A DNA stretch of 64,000 bases, taken from contig OMWC01000014.1 in assembly GCA_900314655.1 (NCBI GenBank), forward strand, positions 24,917-88,916. Direction: 5' to 3'. This DNA comes from an uncultured Prevotellaceae bacterium (GTDB lineage Bacteria > Bacteroidota > Bacteroidia > Bacteroidales > Bacteroidaceae). The translations under genes and the position numbers were made by a program. Positions 52,156 to 62,024 of this stretch are shown one piece after another. A model generated the notes under the pieces. The model ran no database searches and had not been told where the DNA came from. It worked only from the letters and a program-made list of their open reading frames with translations. Every line of letters starts with the position of its first letter. The first letter of the stretch is position 1.

Positions 52156-53097
52156 TCAGAAGAGTTTGGCGGGATAGGTGCCGTCGTCAACGAGCGACTG
52201 GATGCGATCAACGGTGCCCTGACGGTCGGCGGCATAGGTGACGCCAAACCACTTGGAGGTGGTGTCGAGCACGCGAACGGTAGCGGTCTTCTCGTTGATG
52301 AGCTTGTTGACCATCAGCGGGATGAAGAACTCTGCCTTGAGGTTCTCCATGTTCTTCGGGTCGCTGAGGAACTCCTTGAAATAGGCTTCGCTATACTCGA
52401 AATAGTCGGGGGTGAATCCCCACATGTTCATCGAGACGGGGGTCTTCTCGTCAACGGCTACCCAACGGCCTTGCTCGTCCTTGTAGCGGATTTCCTCGGT
52501 GGGGGCTCCGGCGTTGGAACCGTCTTCGGCACAACGCACGATCTCGGTGCGCTCCACGACGGTGGTGAGGTTGTCGTGCTCGTCCTTTGAGCAGATGCCA
52601 CGGGCCACGGTGCCGTTCTCGGAAAGTGTGTTGCCTACGCGGAAGCCCACCATGGCATACTGGTTGCGGGCACCTTCGGGAAGGTCGGAGAGGAACTTGC
52701 CAATCACCTTGAAGGCATCGCGGTTGTAGAAGTCGTCGCAATTGATGACGCAGAAGGGCTCGCGGATGACGTCCTTGCCCATGAGCACGGCATGATTGGT
52801 GCCCCAGGGTTTCACGCGGCCTTCGGGTACGCTGAAGCCTTCGGGCAGGGCATCGAGTCCCTGGAAGCAGAGTTCGCAGGGAATCTTGTCTTCATACTTG
52901 GAGAGGATCTGCGTGCGGAACTGCTCTTCGAAATCCTTGCGGATGACCCACACCACCTTGCCGAAACCGGCCTGGATGGCGTCGTAGATACTATAGTCCA
53001 TAATGGTCTCACCGTTGGGGCCCAGCCCGTCGAGCTGCTTCAGGCCTCCATAGCGGCTGCCCATACCGGCAGCCAGAAGAAATAGCGTTGGTTTCAT
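52156..53097 (-). CDS. Sugar-phosphate nucleotidyltransferase
   Basis: A 313-aa GT-A-fold protein: pyrophosphorylase signature TLFLLAAGMGSRYGGLKQLD (Gly-rich loop and Lys), CVINCDDFYNRDAFKVIGKF (metal aspartate) and a C-terminal part with STLEDNP-like spacing. It resembles UTP-glucose-1-phosphate or related uridylyl/thymidylyltransferases of Bacteroides but lacks the signature needed to tell the sugar. It has its own -7 box at 53140-53147 and is followed by the NrnA gene. The role is probably in nucleotide-sugar supply. Confidence 0.85.
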   Translation of the reverse strand: MKPTLFLLAAGMGSRYGGLKQLDGLGPNGETIMDYSIYDAIQAGFGKVVWVIRKDFEEQFRTQILSKYEDKIPCELCFQGLDALPEGFSVPEGRVKPWGTNHAVLMGKDVIREPFCVINCDDFYNRDAFKVIGKFLSDLPEGARNQYAMVGFRVGNTLSENGTVARGICSKDEHDNLTTVVERTEIVRCAEDGSNAGAPTEEIRYKDEQGRWVAVDEKTPVSMNMWGFTPDYFEYSEAYFKEFLSDPKNMENLKAEFFIPLMVNKLINEKTATVRVLDTTSKWFGVTYAADRQGTVDRIQSLVDDGTYPAKLF

Positions 53098-53139
53098 GAT
53101 TTTTCTGTTTTATAGATATTGATGTTCGAATGTTGGATG

Positions 53140-53147
53140 CAAAGATA
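53140..53147 (-). promoter_or_regulatory. -7 box of the nucleotidyltransferase gene
   Basis: TATCTTTG on the minus strand, 43 bp before the start codon at 53097. Confidence 0.65.
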
Positions 53148-53213
53148 TAACATTTATTCCATCCCGACAAATGTTTGCGGGAAAAATAGAGCCCCATAGG
53201 GGTGCCACGGGCA

Positions 53214-55676
53214 TCAGAAGGGCATGCCTACGGCAAAATGGAGCGACTGGTCGCGCCCGAAGGTGTCGGCATTGAAGAAGCCACGGCGCGAAGTGGCATA
53301 GGGCAGATGGAGCCCGAGTCCCCAATCGAGTCGCAGGGTGATGAACCCCAGGTCGTAGCGGAGGCCGATGCCGGTGTTGATGGCAATATCGGTGCCTATG
53401 TTTTTGAAGTTGAACTTACCGCTGTCGAAGGAGCTCAGCAGCTTGAGGAACTCATTGGCGGTGGCTTCGACGTCGACGTCTGTGATTTCGCCGGAGGTCT
53501 CGCCGGAAATCTCAGTAGGTCCGGTGCCTGGTTCTGCATCCGGTGCGCCGGCGAAGGCCATTTCGAGGAGCGTATTGTGGAGCCACACGTTGCCGGCATC
53601 GAGGAAAACCGCTCCGTAGAGATTGCCGAAGAGACGGGGACGGAACTCCACGTTGGCCACGCCCTTGATAGTACCCAAGCGCAGATAGCGCATGGAACGG
53701 TCGTGGATGGGGAAGTCGAAATTGCCAGGGCCGATATCTCGCACGGACCATCCACGCAACGTATTGGCACCGCCCACATAGAAATACTCGGAGAAGGGGG
53801 CTTGGTCGGCATAGCTGTTGCCGTAGTTGTACATCAGGCCGAGATTCAGATGGGCCACGAGCGTGGAGTAGTCGCTCACGTGCCAGGTCTTGGTGAAATC
53901 GGTCTCCACCTTCAGGAACTGGGAGTATGGGGTCTTGTAGAGATTCTTGTTCTTCTCGTTCCATTTCTTGCCGAAGGCCATCATGCCGAGCGAGACGAGG
54001 TTGCCGGCTTCGGAGAGCGTTGTCTCCCACACGATGGGATTGCGGTAGGATGCAGGACTGCTATAGGTATAGGTGAAGCGCATTTGGGGCACGAGCTTGT
54101 CTTCCGTCATCGTGCCGATGAACATCAGGGAGTCCTGGAGGGCAGTGAACTTTGAAGATACGCGGTTCTTGAACTGATACTGCAAAATGAGAGGGCTGAA
54201 CTGGAAACGGCTGGTTTCGGAGGGTTGCCACTTATAGGTCCATTCGCCGGTGATGGTGTTCATGTTGAAATAGCCCGGACGGTTGATGACGTTGTTGCTG
54301 ATGCGTGCCAGGGTGGTAGGCGTGGAGAAGAACCTACGGCGACGGGGACGGCCGTCAGGACTACGCCTTAGACGGACGCGGTTGCCGCCGAAGAAGGGTG
54401 CCACCAGGCGGGGGAACTCCACGGAAGCCTCGAAGCCGTATTCATAGTAGTTATTGCTGCCACCGTTGATTTGCCAAGCGTAGGAGCCATGCAGGGCTAC
54501 GTCGAGCTTCTCACCGCCGCGGAAAGCATTGCGCTTGGAGAGACCCACCACGAGTTCAGGGCCCAGACGTCCCACGCTGCTACCAGAGGCACGCGTCTCC
54601 ACATAGAAATCGTAGGGCTTGTCGAAGACGCAGCTCAACTTCAGGTCGAGCGTGTCGCAGGTGGGCAGGGTGTCGCGGGGCGTGAACTGGAAATCGACCA
54701 TGCTGTAGATGCCCATGGCATTTACCTTCTCGATGGATTCCAGATGGTTCTCATAGCTGTAGAGCTGCCTCGGACGAAGCCGCATATTGGCCAAAACGAC
54801 ACGCGGACGAATGGGCGGACGCTTGCCGCTGAAGGCGATGGAAAGACGCCGCAGATTGCGCACGCTGTCTAACTGCTCCATCACGCGCTTGCGGAATTCC
54901 ACGTTTATCCGTCCGATATACCATTGGTGCTTGGCCTGTTCGGGAATGCCGTCAACCATCTGGAACCGCAGTTGGGCCTTACCGGGAACTGCCAGCGTAT
55001 CTGCCAGATAATAGCTGTAGGAGGGCTGGAAATAGTAGTAGCCGTTGTTGCGGAGCAGATTGGAAATGCGGTTGCGCTCGCTGCTCAGCGTGGTCACGTC
55101 GAAGGGATCGCCCTTATGGATATGGGCCACGGGGAGCGACTGCTGAATGAGCGTGTCGCATCCAAGCGGAAATCCCAGATAGGCAATGGAGTCGAGCGTC
55201 CAGAGATGGCCCATATTGACCTGATAGCCTATTCGCGCCTTCTTGGGATTGTGGCTCTGCTTGATCTCATGGCTTACCTGTGCGTTGAAATAGCCGTGGG
55301 AACGGAGCACCGACTGTGCCACGGTGGTGCGCAGTTCGGGATTCACACGGCTCATCAGCACGGGCTCCTTGCCGAACGAGGAAGTCATCCACTTGGCAAA
55401 GCCGCTCTCCTTGTCGTGATAGGCATTCCATATCAGCAGATTCGGCGGAAACGGGTAACGGAAACGGGAACTGCCGAAAAGGGCACCGTTGGGAGCCGCT
55501 CCCAGGGAGACATCCATCTCGGTCTTCATCTGGTCGGCATGGTCGTTGGGTTCGTAGTTCTCATACTTGATTCCGGTGACGCCCGTATAGAGCTGGTCGC
55601 CATCGGGAACGCCACTCGTGGTGCTGCAAGCCGCCATGAGGCATGCCAAGGCCAATATGGTGATATATTTTCTCAT
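53214..55676 (-). CDS. TamA-like BamA-family outer-membrane lipoprotein
   Basis: An 820-aa outer-membrane protein. Lipobox LACLMAAC (Cys about 17), then POTRA-like domains (about 30-420, e.g. SVLRSHGYFNAQVSHEIK, ISNLLRNNGYYYF), then a C-terminal beta-barrel with the BamA/TamA signature GGANTLRGWSVRDIGPG (the RG-F/W motif of lid loop 6) and a terminal aromatic strand (HFAVGMPF). It overlaps the downstream-reading TamB gene by 4 bp (ATGA), forming a TamA/TamB pair: TamA sits in the outer membrane, TamB spans the periplasm. In Bacteroidetes TamA is often a lipoprotein, as here. Confidence 0.93.
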   Translation of the reverse strand: MRKYITILALACLMAACSTTSGVPDGDQLYTGVTGIKYENYEPNDHADQMKTEMDVSLGAAPNGALFGSSRFRYPFPPNLLIWNAYHDKESGFAKWMTSSFGKEPVLMSRVNPELRTTVAQSVLRSHGYFNAQVSHEIKQSHNPKKARIGYQVNMGHLWTLDSIAYLGFPLGCDTLIQQSLPVAHIHKGDPFDVTTLSSERNRISNLLRNNGYYYFQPSYSYYLADTLAVPGKAQLRFQMVDGIPEQAKHQWYIGRINVEFRKRVMEQLDSVRNLRRLSIAFSGKRPPIRPRVVLANMRLRPRQLYSYENHLESIEKVNAMGIYSMVDFQFTPRDTLPTCDTLDLKLSCVFDKPYDFYVETRASGSSVGRLGPELVVGLSKRNAFRGGEKLDVALHGSYAWQINGGSNNYYEYGFEASVEFPRLVAPFFGGNRVRLRRSPDGRPRRRRFFSTPTTLARISNNVINRPGYFNMNTITGEWTYKWQPSETSRFQFSPLILQYQFKNRVSSKFTALQDSLMFIGTMTEDKLVPQMRFTYTYSSPASYRNPIVWETTLSEAGNLVSLGMMAFGKKWNEKNKNLYKTPYSQFLKVETDFTKTWHVSDYSTLVAHLNLGLMYNYGNSYADQAPFSEYFYVGGANTLRGWSVRDIGPGNFDFPIHDRSMRYLRLGTIKGVANVEFRPRLFGNLYGAVFLDAGNVWLHNTLLEMAFAGAPDAEPGTGPTEISGETSGEITDVDVEATANEFLKLLSSFDSGKFNFKNIGTDIAINTGIGLRYDLGFITLRLDWGLGLHLPYATSRRGFFNADTFGRDQSLHFAVGMPF

Positions 55677-58600
55677 CTTGTCTGCTGCTGATTGTCCAAA
55701 CTGTCTGCCGGCTCATCCGTGACTTCATTCCTCAGAGGAGGATTGGCAGACATGAAAGATTCGTCCTTGAAACGGAAGAGGTCGCCAAGTGTCTGAAGCT
55801 TGCGACGCCACGTGAAACCTACGCCGTACTTCTGGGTATAGCCGTCGAGCCAGTCATAGACATTATTCTTAAAGAAGCCCGTGATATACTTGCTGCCACG
55901 GTCGTCGAGACGGTACTCCATGTCGAAATTGTCGAAGAACGATCGGTTCTGGTCGTTGATCTCATTACCGGTGGACACCTTGGCTCCGACGGACACCTTC
56001 AGACGGTTGTTCCAGAACCGCTTGGCAAACTTGAAGGAATAGTCCATGTAGTAGTTGCCTGAAGCATCCATCGCGTTATCGAAGCCCAAAGAGAGGTCAA
56101 CCGTGCGAAGGGCACGACCCGTGATGTCGTTGATCTGGCTGTTGAGGAATGCGCTAAGGGCCGAGTTCATCGAGAAGGAATTCGTGTTGCCGTCGGCCAT
56201 ATACATACCCGTGGCCAGCAACGAGACGGCAAGTTTTCCGCGCTGCTCGGCTCCCATCGCATTGAGTTCTTCCTGCAACTGCTGGTCTTCGGCGTTGAGC
56301 AGGAACTGCACGCCCATCTTGTTGAGTGTATTCGTCACCACCACACCGCACTCGAAAGTCTTGCTCTGACCGATTCCATCGTCGTTAGACACGGGAGCCT
56401 TCACGGTCTCGGTGGCCGTGATGTCGAGTCGCGGATTATAGGGATCGCCCGTAAACTCTATGAAGCTGCCGTCCTTGATGGTAAAGGTCTTCAGTGGGAT
56501 GATGGGGAGTGAATACTTCATCTTGCCGCTGTTGAGCGTCAGCTTGCCGCGCAGCTGCAGGTCCTCCACGTTGTCATATTGCATACGCAGGGTGCCGCCG
56601 CCCATGATATCCACAAAGTTAGAATGGTCGGCATTGAGATAGGCCATCACGTGCGTGCCGTTGGAAACATCGACGGTCATCTCCATTTCAAAGCCGCTGG
56701 GAGCCGGACGGGTAATCACGACGGCGGTAGTGTCGGTGAAATCGGTGAACTTCACCAATTCGTCAAGCTGATTGTCGGAGGTCAGCGGCGCGTCGCGAAG
56801 CACGTAGCTCATGTCTGTCGTAGGCAGCACTTCCACCCTACCTCGCATTCGTAAGCGGTCAAGCTCTCCCTGAAGGACACCAAACATATTCACAAAGCCT
56901 TTTCCGAAGGCAATGCTCTTGGGAGTCTCCTTGGCATTGATAATCTGAACATTATTACCCGAGAGGCGCATATTCATATTAATATGGTCAAGGTCAGAGA
57001 AATCCACATGGCCGTTCATGGTCAGCGGGTTGTTGTTGTAGGCGTAGAGATCATAGTCTTTCAGCGTGAGATGGCTGCCCACGATGCGCACGGGCTCATT
57101 ACTGAAACGGAGGGACACGCCGTAGGGTTCGCTCACCAGATAGCAACTGTCGAGATCCACTTTTCCGTTCACCTGGGGCTTGCTCAGTTCGCCCTTCACC
57201 GAAAGGTCGCCGTCGGCATATCCTTGGAAGCCGATAATCTGATCAGGAATGAAACCATTGATCAGCGACAAGGGCAGACGCTTCAGCGAGAGCGTGGCAT
57301 CCAGATTGCCACGACCCTTAGGATCATAGGTTCCCACAATGGTTCCCACTTCATTCTCGTCTTGATAGAGCAGTCCGTCCACGTAATGCGTGCCGTCACC
57401 TTTCGGGATATAGACGAACTCCGTGGAGAGGTTGCCCATCGGACTATGCTCAAGCGTAAGGTTATCTACCGCCAACGAAGACGATACGGAGAGATCCTGA
57501 TCGTTCTTCAGCAGGTGGAAGTCACCGTTCATGATACCCGTTATGTTCGGGGCATAGGGCACCACCGAGAGCACCTGCGCCAAATCAAAGCGGTGAAGGC
57601 TGGCAGTGATGTCTTGCTGGGCTTCCTGATTCTCGTCATTGGAATAGATTTGAAGGCCTTGTCCGTCAGCGGCCTGCAGATTCAGGTTGGCAGAAATGCG
57701 CTGGTTCTTTGCCAGGAACACATAGTTGTCTTCATTGACCTTGAATTTCTTGTAGCCAAGAATGGGGTCTTCCGTATTCAGACGGGCCACGATTCCGCTA
57801 TCCACCATCTCTGCCACGGCTCCGAGCTTGGCACCCAAACGGTTCTTCTCGTCGTAGAGCCGCAGGTTCACGCCCGTGCCATTCGTCAGAAGATAGCCGT
57901 CGAAGAGCGCGTTGAATACGTATTGCGGATTGTTCTTGTTGTTTTGTATCTGCCCGTGATAGGTCATGTTTGTAGAATCTGACTCCACATACAATCTGAC
58001 GGTATCGAGCTGGATGCTATCGGCCAGCAGCCTGTTGACAAGCAGTTTTCCATTCACACCTGTCTGAGGCGAAATGCTCAAATCCACATCAGCATCCTGG
58101 AGGCTGAAGCCTTGGCGTTCAAGCAGTTTGACGAAGAAATTGGTGTTGCCCGTATTGAGATAGATGTTGGCCGTGGGCAGATGTTCGCGGAAGACTTTCT
58201 GGTCTATCTTGCCGTCCTTGATATCCTTGGTTACTCTCGACACCAATCTGTCAGTCTGTCTGAGTAGCTGCTTATATCCGCCGTCGGCATCGGCCTGCAG
58301 ATGGAAGTCACCGCAATCAAGCACGGCATGGGTGGTGTCGCGACGGGTGAGCACATCGAGAACCACGTCGTCGGGACGATACACATCTGCACTGTCGCGA
58401 ATGGTGATGTCACTCACAAGTCCCTGCACCTTATAATATTCCTTCAGGTCGCTGGCTATATCTACATGCAGACAGGTGGAAACGGTCATCGGACGATCAG
58501 TAAGCCCTAATTTATAAAGGTCGGCATGAGCCAAATCAGCTGAGATGGTTCCCTGCAGGGTCTTCGTCTTCGTCAGACCATCTACTTGAATCTGACCGTT

Positions 58601-60352
58601 GAGCAGTTTGTTTCGGCTATCTACATTAGCTCTGATGCGCCCGTTGCTGATATTGGCCGTAGCATTCATGCCGTCGAGGTTATAGCCGGCATAGCTGAAC
58701 TGCCTTACATCGGCCTTGACCTGGAGACTTGTACGAGGTGAAAGGAAATCGGTGCCGCTACCTTTAAGGGAGATATTGCCTGTGAAGGGGCCTGCATCGA
58801 GCGTTGGCAGGAAATGTTTGGGATTCAGACGGTTGGCTTGCAACTGGGCCGTATAGACCATACGCTTGGCATCCAAATCCACGTTGGCCTTGACGTTTCC
58901 GCCTCCTTCTGTTGCCACGAGATCAGCTTGATAATGCTGACCATTGGCCTTCACATGGCCTTTCACGCCTATACCTTTCGGAATGCGCACGTCTCCAAGG
59001 GCATCTTTGGGGAGCAGGGCTGTCAGGAAATCCAGATTGTCAGCCTTTGCCTCCATATCTACATCGGCAATCATATGGTCCAGATCTGTAGGATGGGTCA
59101 CATATCCTGAAGCGTGCATATTCAATGCACCCGGCAACTTCACATGGAGCCCATCGAACTTGGCTTGCCGCATGTTGCCTGACACCACGCCCTTCACCGT
59201 CAACGGTTGATTGGGCCATTTCCTCTTGAACTGCTGGGGTAAGCCACCGGCAGCCCTCACGATGTCCTGTTTTCCGATCGTAGCATCAACAGTGGCATGT
59301 AACTTGCCGGGATTCTCGTCATCGAAAGTGTTGAGGTCCATCACGAGGTGACCGTCAACGGAACTTTCTGAAGTGCGCGCACGCAGGTCATTCACGCGTA
59401 AGCGGCTGAGATCTCCCCCACTCTTCTCTCTCTCTATGGCCAAGTCGCCTGAGAGCTCACGAAGTTCCATGCCACTCTTCTCTTTCATGGCTGCTTCTTT
59501 GACACGCAGCAGCAGTCCTTTGTCGTTAAAAGAAACAGAGTCCAAGGACATATTGATTTCGTTTAACGAAAGATGGCTATAGTCCATACCATCAGCCGTT
59601 TGCGGTTCAGAGCGGTCGTCATACTGAAAGCGTCCATCCTTCCATTCGAATTGTCCTACACGATAGTCTTTCTTTCCGAAATCGAAAGAGCCGTTACTGG
59701 CCTTGGTATCACCTAAATGGGCTGCCACCTGAAGCGTATCTCCCGGCAAATGAACCCTCACATCTGAGCGTTTCACGCTGAGGTCATCCACCAGGATCTT
59801 CCACTTATTCGTGCTCTCTGTGGTATCTACGGCAGCCGTGTCACTCAAGATGACATCTACATTGGCATCCTCCAGCTGTGCCCTATTCACTCGCAGGCTT
59901 TCTCCTTTCAAGTCGATGCCGTGGCTCTCCAGGGAAAGTTTCCCTAAAGTACCTTTCACCTGTGTGTCCGAGATAAAGTCGGTGGTATTCACCTTCACAC
60001 TTTCAAGATCCAGCTTATCTACTTCTACCTGCCCCTTGAACAACGGCTTGAGCTGCACATCTACAACCATTTTACGGATATCGGCCACGGTGTCTTTCTG
60101 ATGGGTATTGCCGTCAGAAGCACCCTTTTGGGGCCTAATGACACGCACACCTTCAACGCCTAAATTCAACGGAAATTCCAGATTTACGTGTTCCACGCTG
60201 ATTTCCATTCCAGTTTTCTCAGATGCAATAGCTGCAACCTGCTTCACAGCCCAATTCTGTACAGGAGGCAAGTAAAGCAGCACAGCCAACAAGCAAAACA
60301 GCAGTATGGGAATCAGAACGGCTATTCCCAACCACTTCAAAGCGCGCATCAT
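55673..60352 (-). CDS. TamB-like translocation and assembly module protein (DUF490)
   Basis: A 1559-aa protein with an N-terminal signal anchor (WLGIAVLIPILLFCLLAVLL) and a very long repetitive beta-rich middle that forms the hydrophobic groove seen in AsmA/TamB proteins (VEGVRVIRPQK near the start). It ends in the DUF490 domain (FINLEE-like PLTSDNQLDELVKFTDF, LTLNSGKMKYSLPIIPLK, VTRPAPSG... and FKDESFMSANPP). TamB moves phospholipids or barrel proteins between membranes together with TamA. Its start (60352 or 60349) lies about 6 bp after the -7 box TAACTTTG (60360-60367), so its mRNA would be leaderless. TamA follows with an ATGA overlap. Confidence 0.92.
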   Translation of the reverse strand: MMRALKWLGIAVLIPILLFCLLAVLLYLPPVQNWAVKQVAAIASEKTGMEISVEHVNLEFPLNLGVEGVRVIRPQKGASDGNTHQKDTVADIRKMVVDVQLKPLFKGQVEVDKLDLESVKVNTTDFISDTQVKGTLGKLSLESHGIDLKGESLRVNRAQLEDANVDVILSDTAAVDTTESTNKWKILVDDLSVKRSDVRVHLPGDTLQVAAHLGDTKASNGSFDFGKKDYRVGQFEWKDGRFQYDDRSEPQTADGMDYSHLSLNEINMSLDSVSFNDKGLLLRVKEAAMKEKSGMELRELSGDLAIEREKSGGDLSRLRVNDLRARTSESSVDGHLVMDLNTFDDENPGKLHATVDATIGKQDIVRAAGGLPQQFKRKWPNQPLTVKGVVSGNMRQAKFDGLHVKLPGALNMHASGYVTHPTDLDHMIADVDMEAKADNLDFLTALLPKDALGDVRIPKGIGVKGHVKANGQHYQADLVATEGGGNVKANVDLDAKRMVYTAQLQANRLNPKHFLPTLDAGPFTGNISLKGSGTDFLSPRTSLQVKADVRQFSYAGYNLDGMNATANISNGRIRANVDSRNKLLNGQIQVDGLTKTKTLQGTISADLAHADLYKLGLTDRPMTVSTCLHVDIASDLKEYYKVQGLVSDITIRDSADVYRPDDVVLDVLTRRDTTHAVLDCGDFHLQADADGGYKQLLRQTDRLVSRVTKDIKDGKIDQKVFREHLPTANIYLNTGNTNFFVKLLERQGFSLQDADVDLSISPQTGVNGKLLVNRLLADSIQLDTVRLYVESDSTNMTYHGQIQNNKNNPQYVFNALFDGYLLTNGTGVNLRLYDEKNRLGAKLGAVAEMVDSGIVARLNTEDPILGYKKFKVNEDNYVFLAKNQRISANLNLQAADGQGLQIYSNDENQEAQQDITASLHRFDLAQVLSVVPYAPNITGIMNGDFHLLKNDQDLSVSSSLAVDNLTLEHSPMGNLSTEFVYIPKGDGTHYVDGLLYQDENEVGTIVGTYDPKGRGNLDATLSLKRLPLSLINGFIPDQIIGFQGYADGDLSVKGELSKPQVNGKVDLDSCYLVSEPYGVSLRFSNEPVRIVGSHLTLKDYDLYAYNNNPLTMNGHVDFSDLDHINMNMRLSGNNVQIINAKETPKSIAFGKGFVNMFGVLQGELDRLRMRGRVEVLPTTDMSYVLRDAPLTSDNQLDELVKFTDFTDTTAVVITRPAPSGFEMEMTVDVSNGTHVMAYLNADHSNFVDIMGGGTLRMQYDNVEDLQLRGKLTLNSGKMKYSLPIIPLKTFTIKDGSFIEFTGDPYNPRLDITATETVKAPVSNDDGIGQSKTFECGVVVTNTLNKMGVQFLLNAEDQQLQEELNAMGAEQRGKLAVSLLATGMYMADGNTNSFSMNSALSAFLNSQINDITGRALRTVDLSLGFDNAMDASGNYYMDYSFKFAKRFWNNRLKVSVGAKVSTGNEINDQNRSFFDNFDMEYRLDDRGSKYITGFFKNNVYDWLDGYTQKYGVGFTWRRKLQTLGDLFRFKDESFMSANPPLRNEVTDEPADSLDNQQQTR

Positions 60353-60359
60353 ACAAGTG

Positions 60360-60367
60360 CAAAGTTA
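60360..60367 (-). promoter_or_regulatory. -7 box directly in front of the TamB gene
   Basis: TAACTTTG on the minus strand ends at 60360, leaving only 7 bp to the start codon at 60352. Confidence 0.6.
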
Positions 60368-60491
60368 CGTCAAAATTTCGGTTTAGCGAAGAGAAAGAAG
60401 ATTTATTTTCTTTCTTGTGAGCAAGAAAAGTATTTAAAGAATCGAAAACGCAATATTTTGCACCTTCAATTATATGTTTCTGGACCGAAAT

Positions 60492-61187
60492 CTATCGCGG
60501 ACAAATGGCTTTCCAAAGATTATCATCAGGTACAGGAGCTTCCACGCAAATATTCTCTTTGCTGACGGGATGCACAAACTCCACCCGTCGTGCCAAAAGG
60601 GAAATACTGCCATCGGGATTACTGCGGCGGGCACCATATTTCAAATCGCCTTTGATGGGACAGCCCATGGCTGACAACTGACAGCGTATCTGATGATGAC
60701 GGCCGGTCATCAGCTGTACTTCCAATAGGGTATAACGATCAGAGGCACCAATAACCTTATAACGCAACTTGGCTAATTTGGCATTAGGCTTCTCACGGTC
60801 GTAAGCATAGCTCTTATTCTGCTTCTCGTTACGCACCAGCCAGTTCTCCACCTGATGCCACTCGCCATCAGGCTGATAACCGCCAGAAACACCTTCTCTC
60901 CGCTCCACTATGGCCCAATAAGTCTTATGCACTTCTCCATCACGAAACATATTGTTCAAGCGCGTAAGTGCCTTTGAGGTCTTGGCAAAAACAACCAAAC
61001 CGCTTACCGGACGGTCCAAACGATGCACCACACCAAGAAACACATTGCCGGGCTTGGCATGTGTCTCCTTGATGTACTGCTTCACGATTTCTGAAAGAGG
61101 TGTATCGCCAGACTTGTCACCCTGTACAATCTCGCCACTCTCTTTCGAAACAATAATGATATGGTTGTCCTCGTAAACTACCTGCAT
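60492..61187 (-). CDS. RluA-family 23S/tRNA pseudouridine synthase
   Basis: A 231-aa enzyme with the catalytic motif HRLDRPVSGLVVFAKTSKAL (Asp in R-L-D), the family's second motif QLMTGRHHQIRCQLSAMGCP and AAPVPDDNLWK-like end. It lacks an S4 domain, as in the short RluA/RsuA-type forms. Target uridine is not clear. A G/C-rich terminator lies only 6-10 bp before the start codon (61193-61217), so expression may depend on read-through from fabG or on a promoter I cannot see. It is followed by about 120 bp without features. Confidence 0.88.
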   Translation of the reverse strand: MQVVYEDNHIIIVSKESGEIVQGDKSGDTPLSEIVKQYIKETHAKPGNVFLGVVHRLDRPVSGLVVFAKTSKALTRLNNMFRDGEVHKTYWAIVERREGVSGGYQPDGEWHQVENWLVRNEKQNKSYAYDREKPNAKLAKLRYKVIGASDRYTLLEVQLMTGRHHQIRCQLSAMGCPIKGDLKYGARRSNPDGSISLLARRVEFVHPVSKENICVEAPVPDDNLWKAICPR

Positions 61188-61192
61188 AAGAT

Positions 61193-61217
61193 AAAAAACC
61201 CCTCCCTTAAGGAGGGG
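61193..61217 (-). terminator. C/G-rich hairpin terminator between fabG and the pseudouridine synthase gene
   Basis: On the minus strand CCCCTCC-TTAAG-GGAGGGG is followed by a run of six T residues (61198-61193). It ends only 6 bp before the ATG at 61187. The module resembles the C/G-rich palindrome found in the intergenic elements and in queG. Confidence 0.8.
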
Positions 61218-61229
61218 CTAAGGGTGAGA

Positions 61230-61967
61230 TTACATGTTCATACCACCATCTACCTGAATCACCTGACCACTCACATAGCTGGAGAGATCGGAAGCCAGAT
61301 AAACGGCTGTGTTGGCAATGTCTTCAACCTGACCGCCACGGCGAAGAGGAATCTTCTTCTTCCACTCTTCACGAACAGCATCGGGCAACTGTGCTGTCAT
61401 GGCTGTTTCAATGAAGCCTGGTGCGATAGCATTGGCACGGATACCCTTCGGTCCCATTTCCTGAGCTATTGACTTGGCCAAAGCGATGAGTCCTGCCTTG
61501 GAAGCAGCGTAGTTGGCTTGACCGGCATTACCATGAACACCCACTACTGAAGCCATATTGATAATGGAGCCACCACGCTGGCGCATCATCACAGGAATGC
61601 AAGCGTGAATGAAGTTGAAAGCACTTTTCAAGTTGACGGCTATCACAGCATCCCACTGCTGCTCAGTCATACGCAGCATCAGACCGTCTTTGGTGATACC
61701 TGCATTGTTGATCAGAATATCAATGGAGCCAAATTCTTCTTTCACCTGCTTCACCACTTCTTCTGTCTGAGCAAAATCAGCAGCATTGCTGGCATAGCTC
61801 TTGGCTTTCACGCCCTTGGCGGCAATCTCAGCCTCAGTCTCTTCATTCACGGCAAGATCCGTAAATGCGATGTTGGCACCTTCTTCTGCAAATTTCAACG
61901 CGATAGCCTTACCGATACCGCGTGCTGCACCTGTAATAAGGGCAGTCTTACCTTCTAATAATCCCAT
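61230..61967 (-). CDS. fabG: 3-oxoacyl-[acyl-carrier-protein] reductase
   Basis: NADPH-dependent reduction in fatty acid synthesis. The 245-aa short-chain dehydrogenase begins MGLLEGKTALITGAARGIGK (TGxxxGxG), has NNAGITKDGLMLRM, the catalytic Ser in NMASVVGVHGNAGQANYAAS with Tyr and Lys in YAASKAGLI, and PGFIETAMTAQLPD. A TetR-type regulator gene lies immediately upstream (57 bp), presumably on the same transcript and perhaps controlling lipid genes, an arrangement common in Bacteroidales. Confidence 0.95.
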   Translation of the reverse strand: MGLLEGKTALITGAARGIGKAIALKFAEEGANIAFTDLAVNEETEAEIAAKGVKAKSYASNAADFAQTEEVVKQVKEEFGSIDILINNAGITKDGLMLRMTEQQWDAVIAVNLKSAFNFIHACIPVMMRQRGGSIINMASVVGVHGNAGQANYAASKAGLIALAKSIAQEMGPKGIRANAIAPGFIETAMTAQLPDAVREEWKKKIPLRRGGQVEDIANTAVYLASDLSSYVSGQVIQVDGGMNM

Positions 61968-62024
61968 TTCTTTTTTATATTTGTTTTAAAAATTAATATC
62001 TTTAATAACGAGACACGATGGTTT

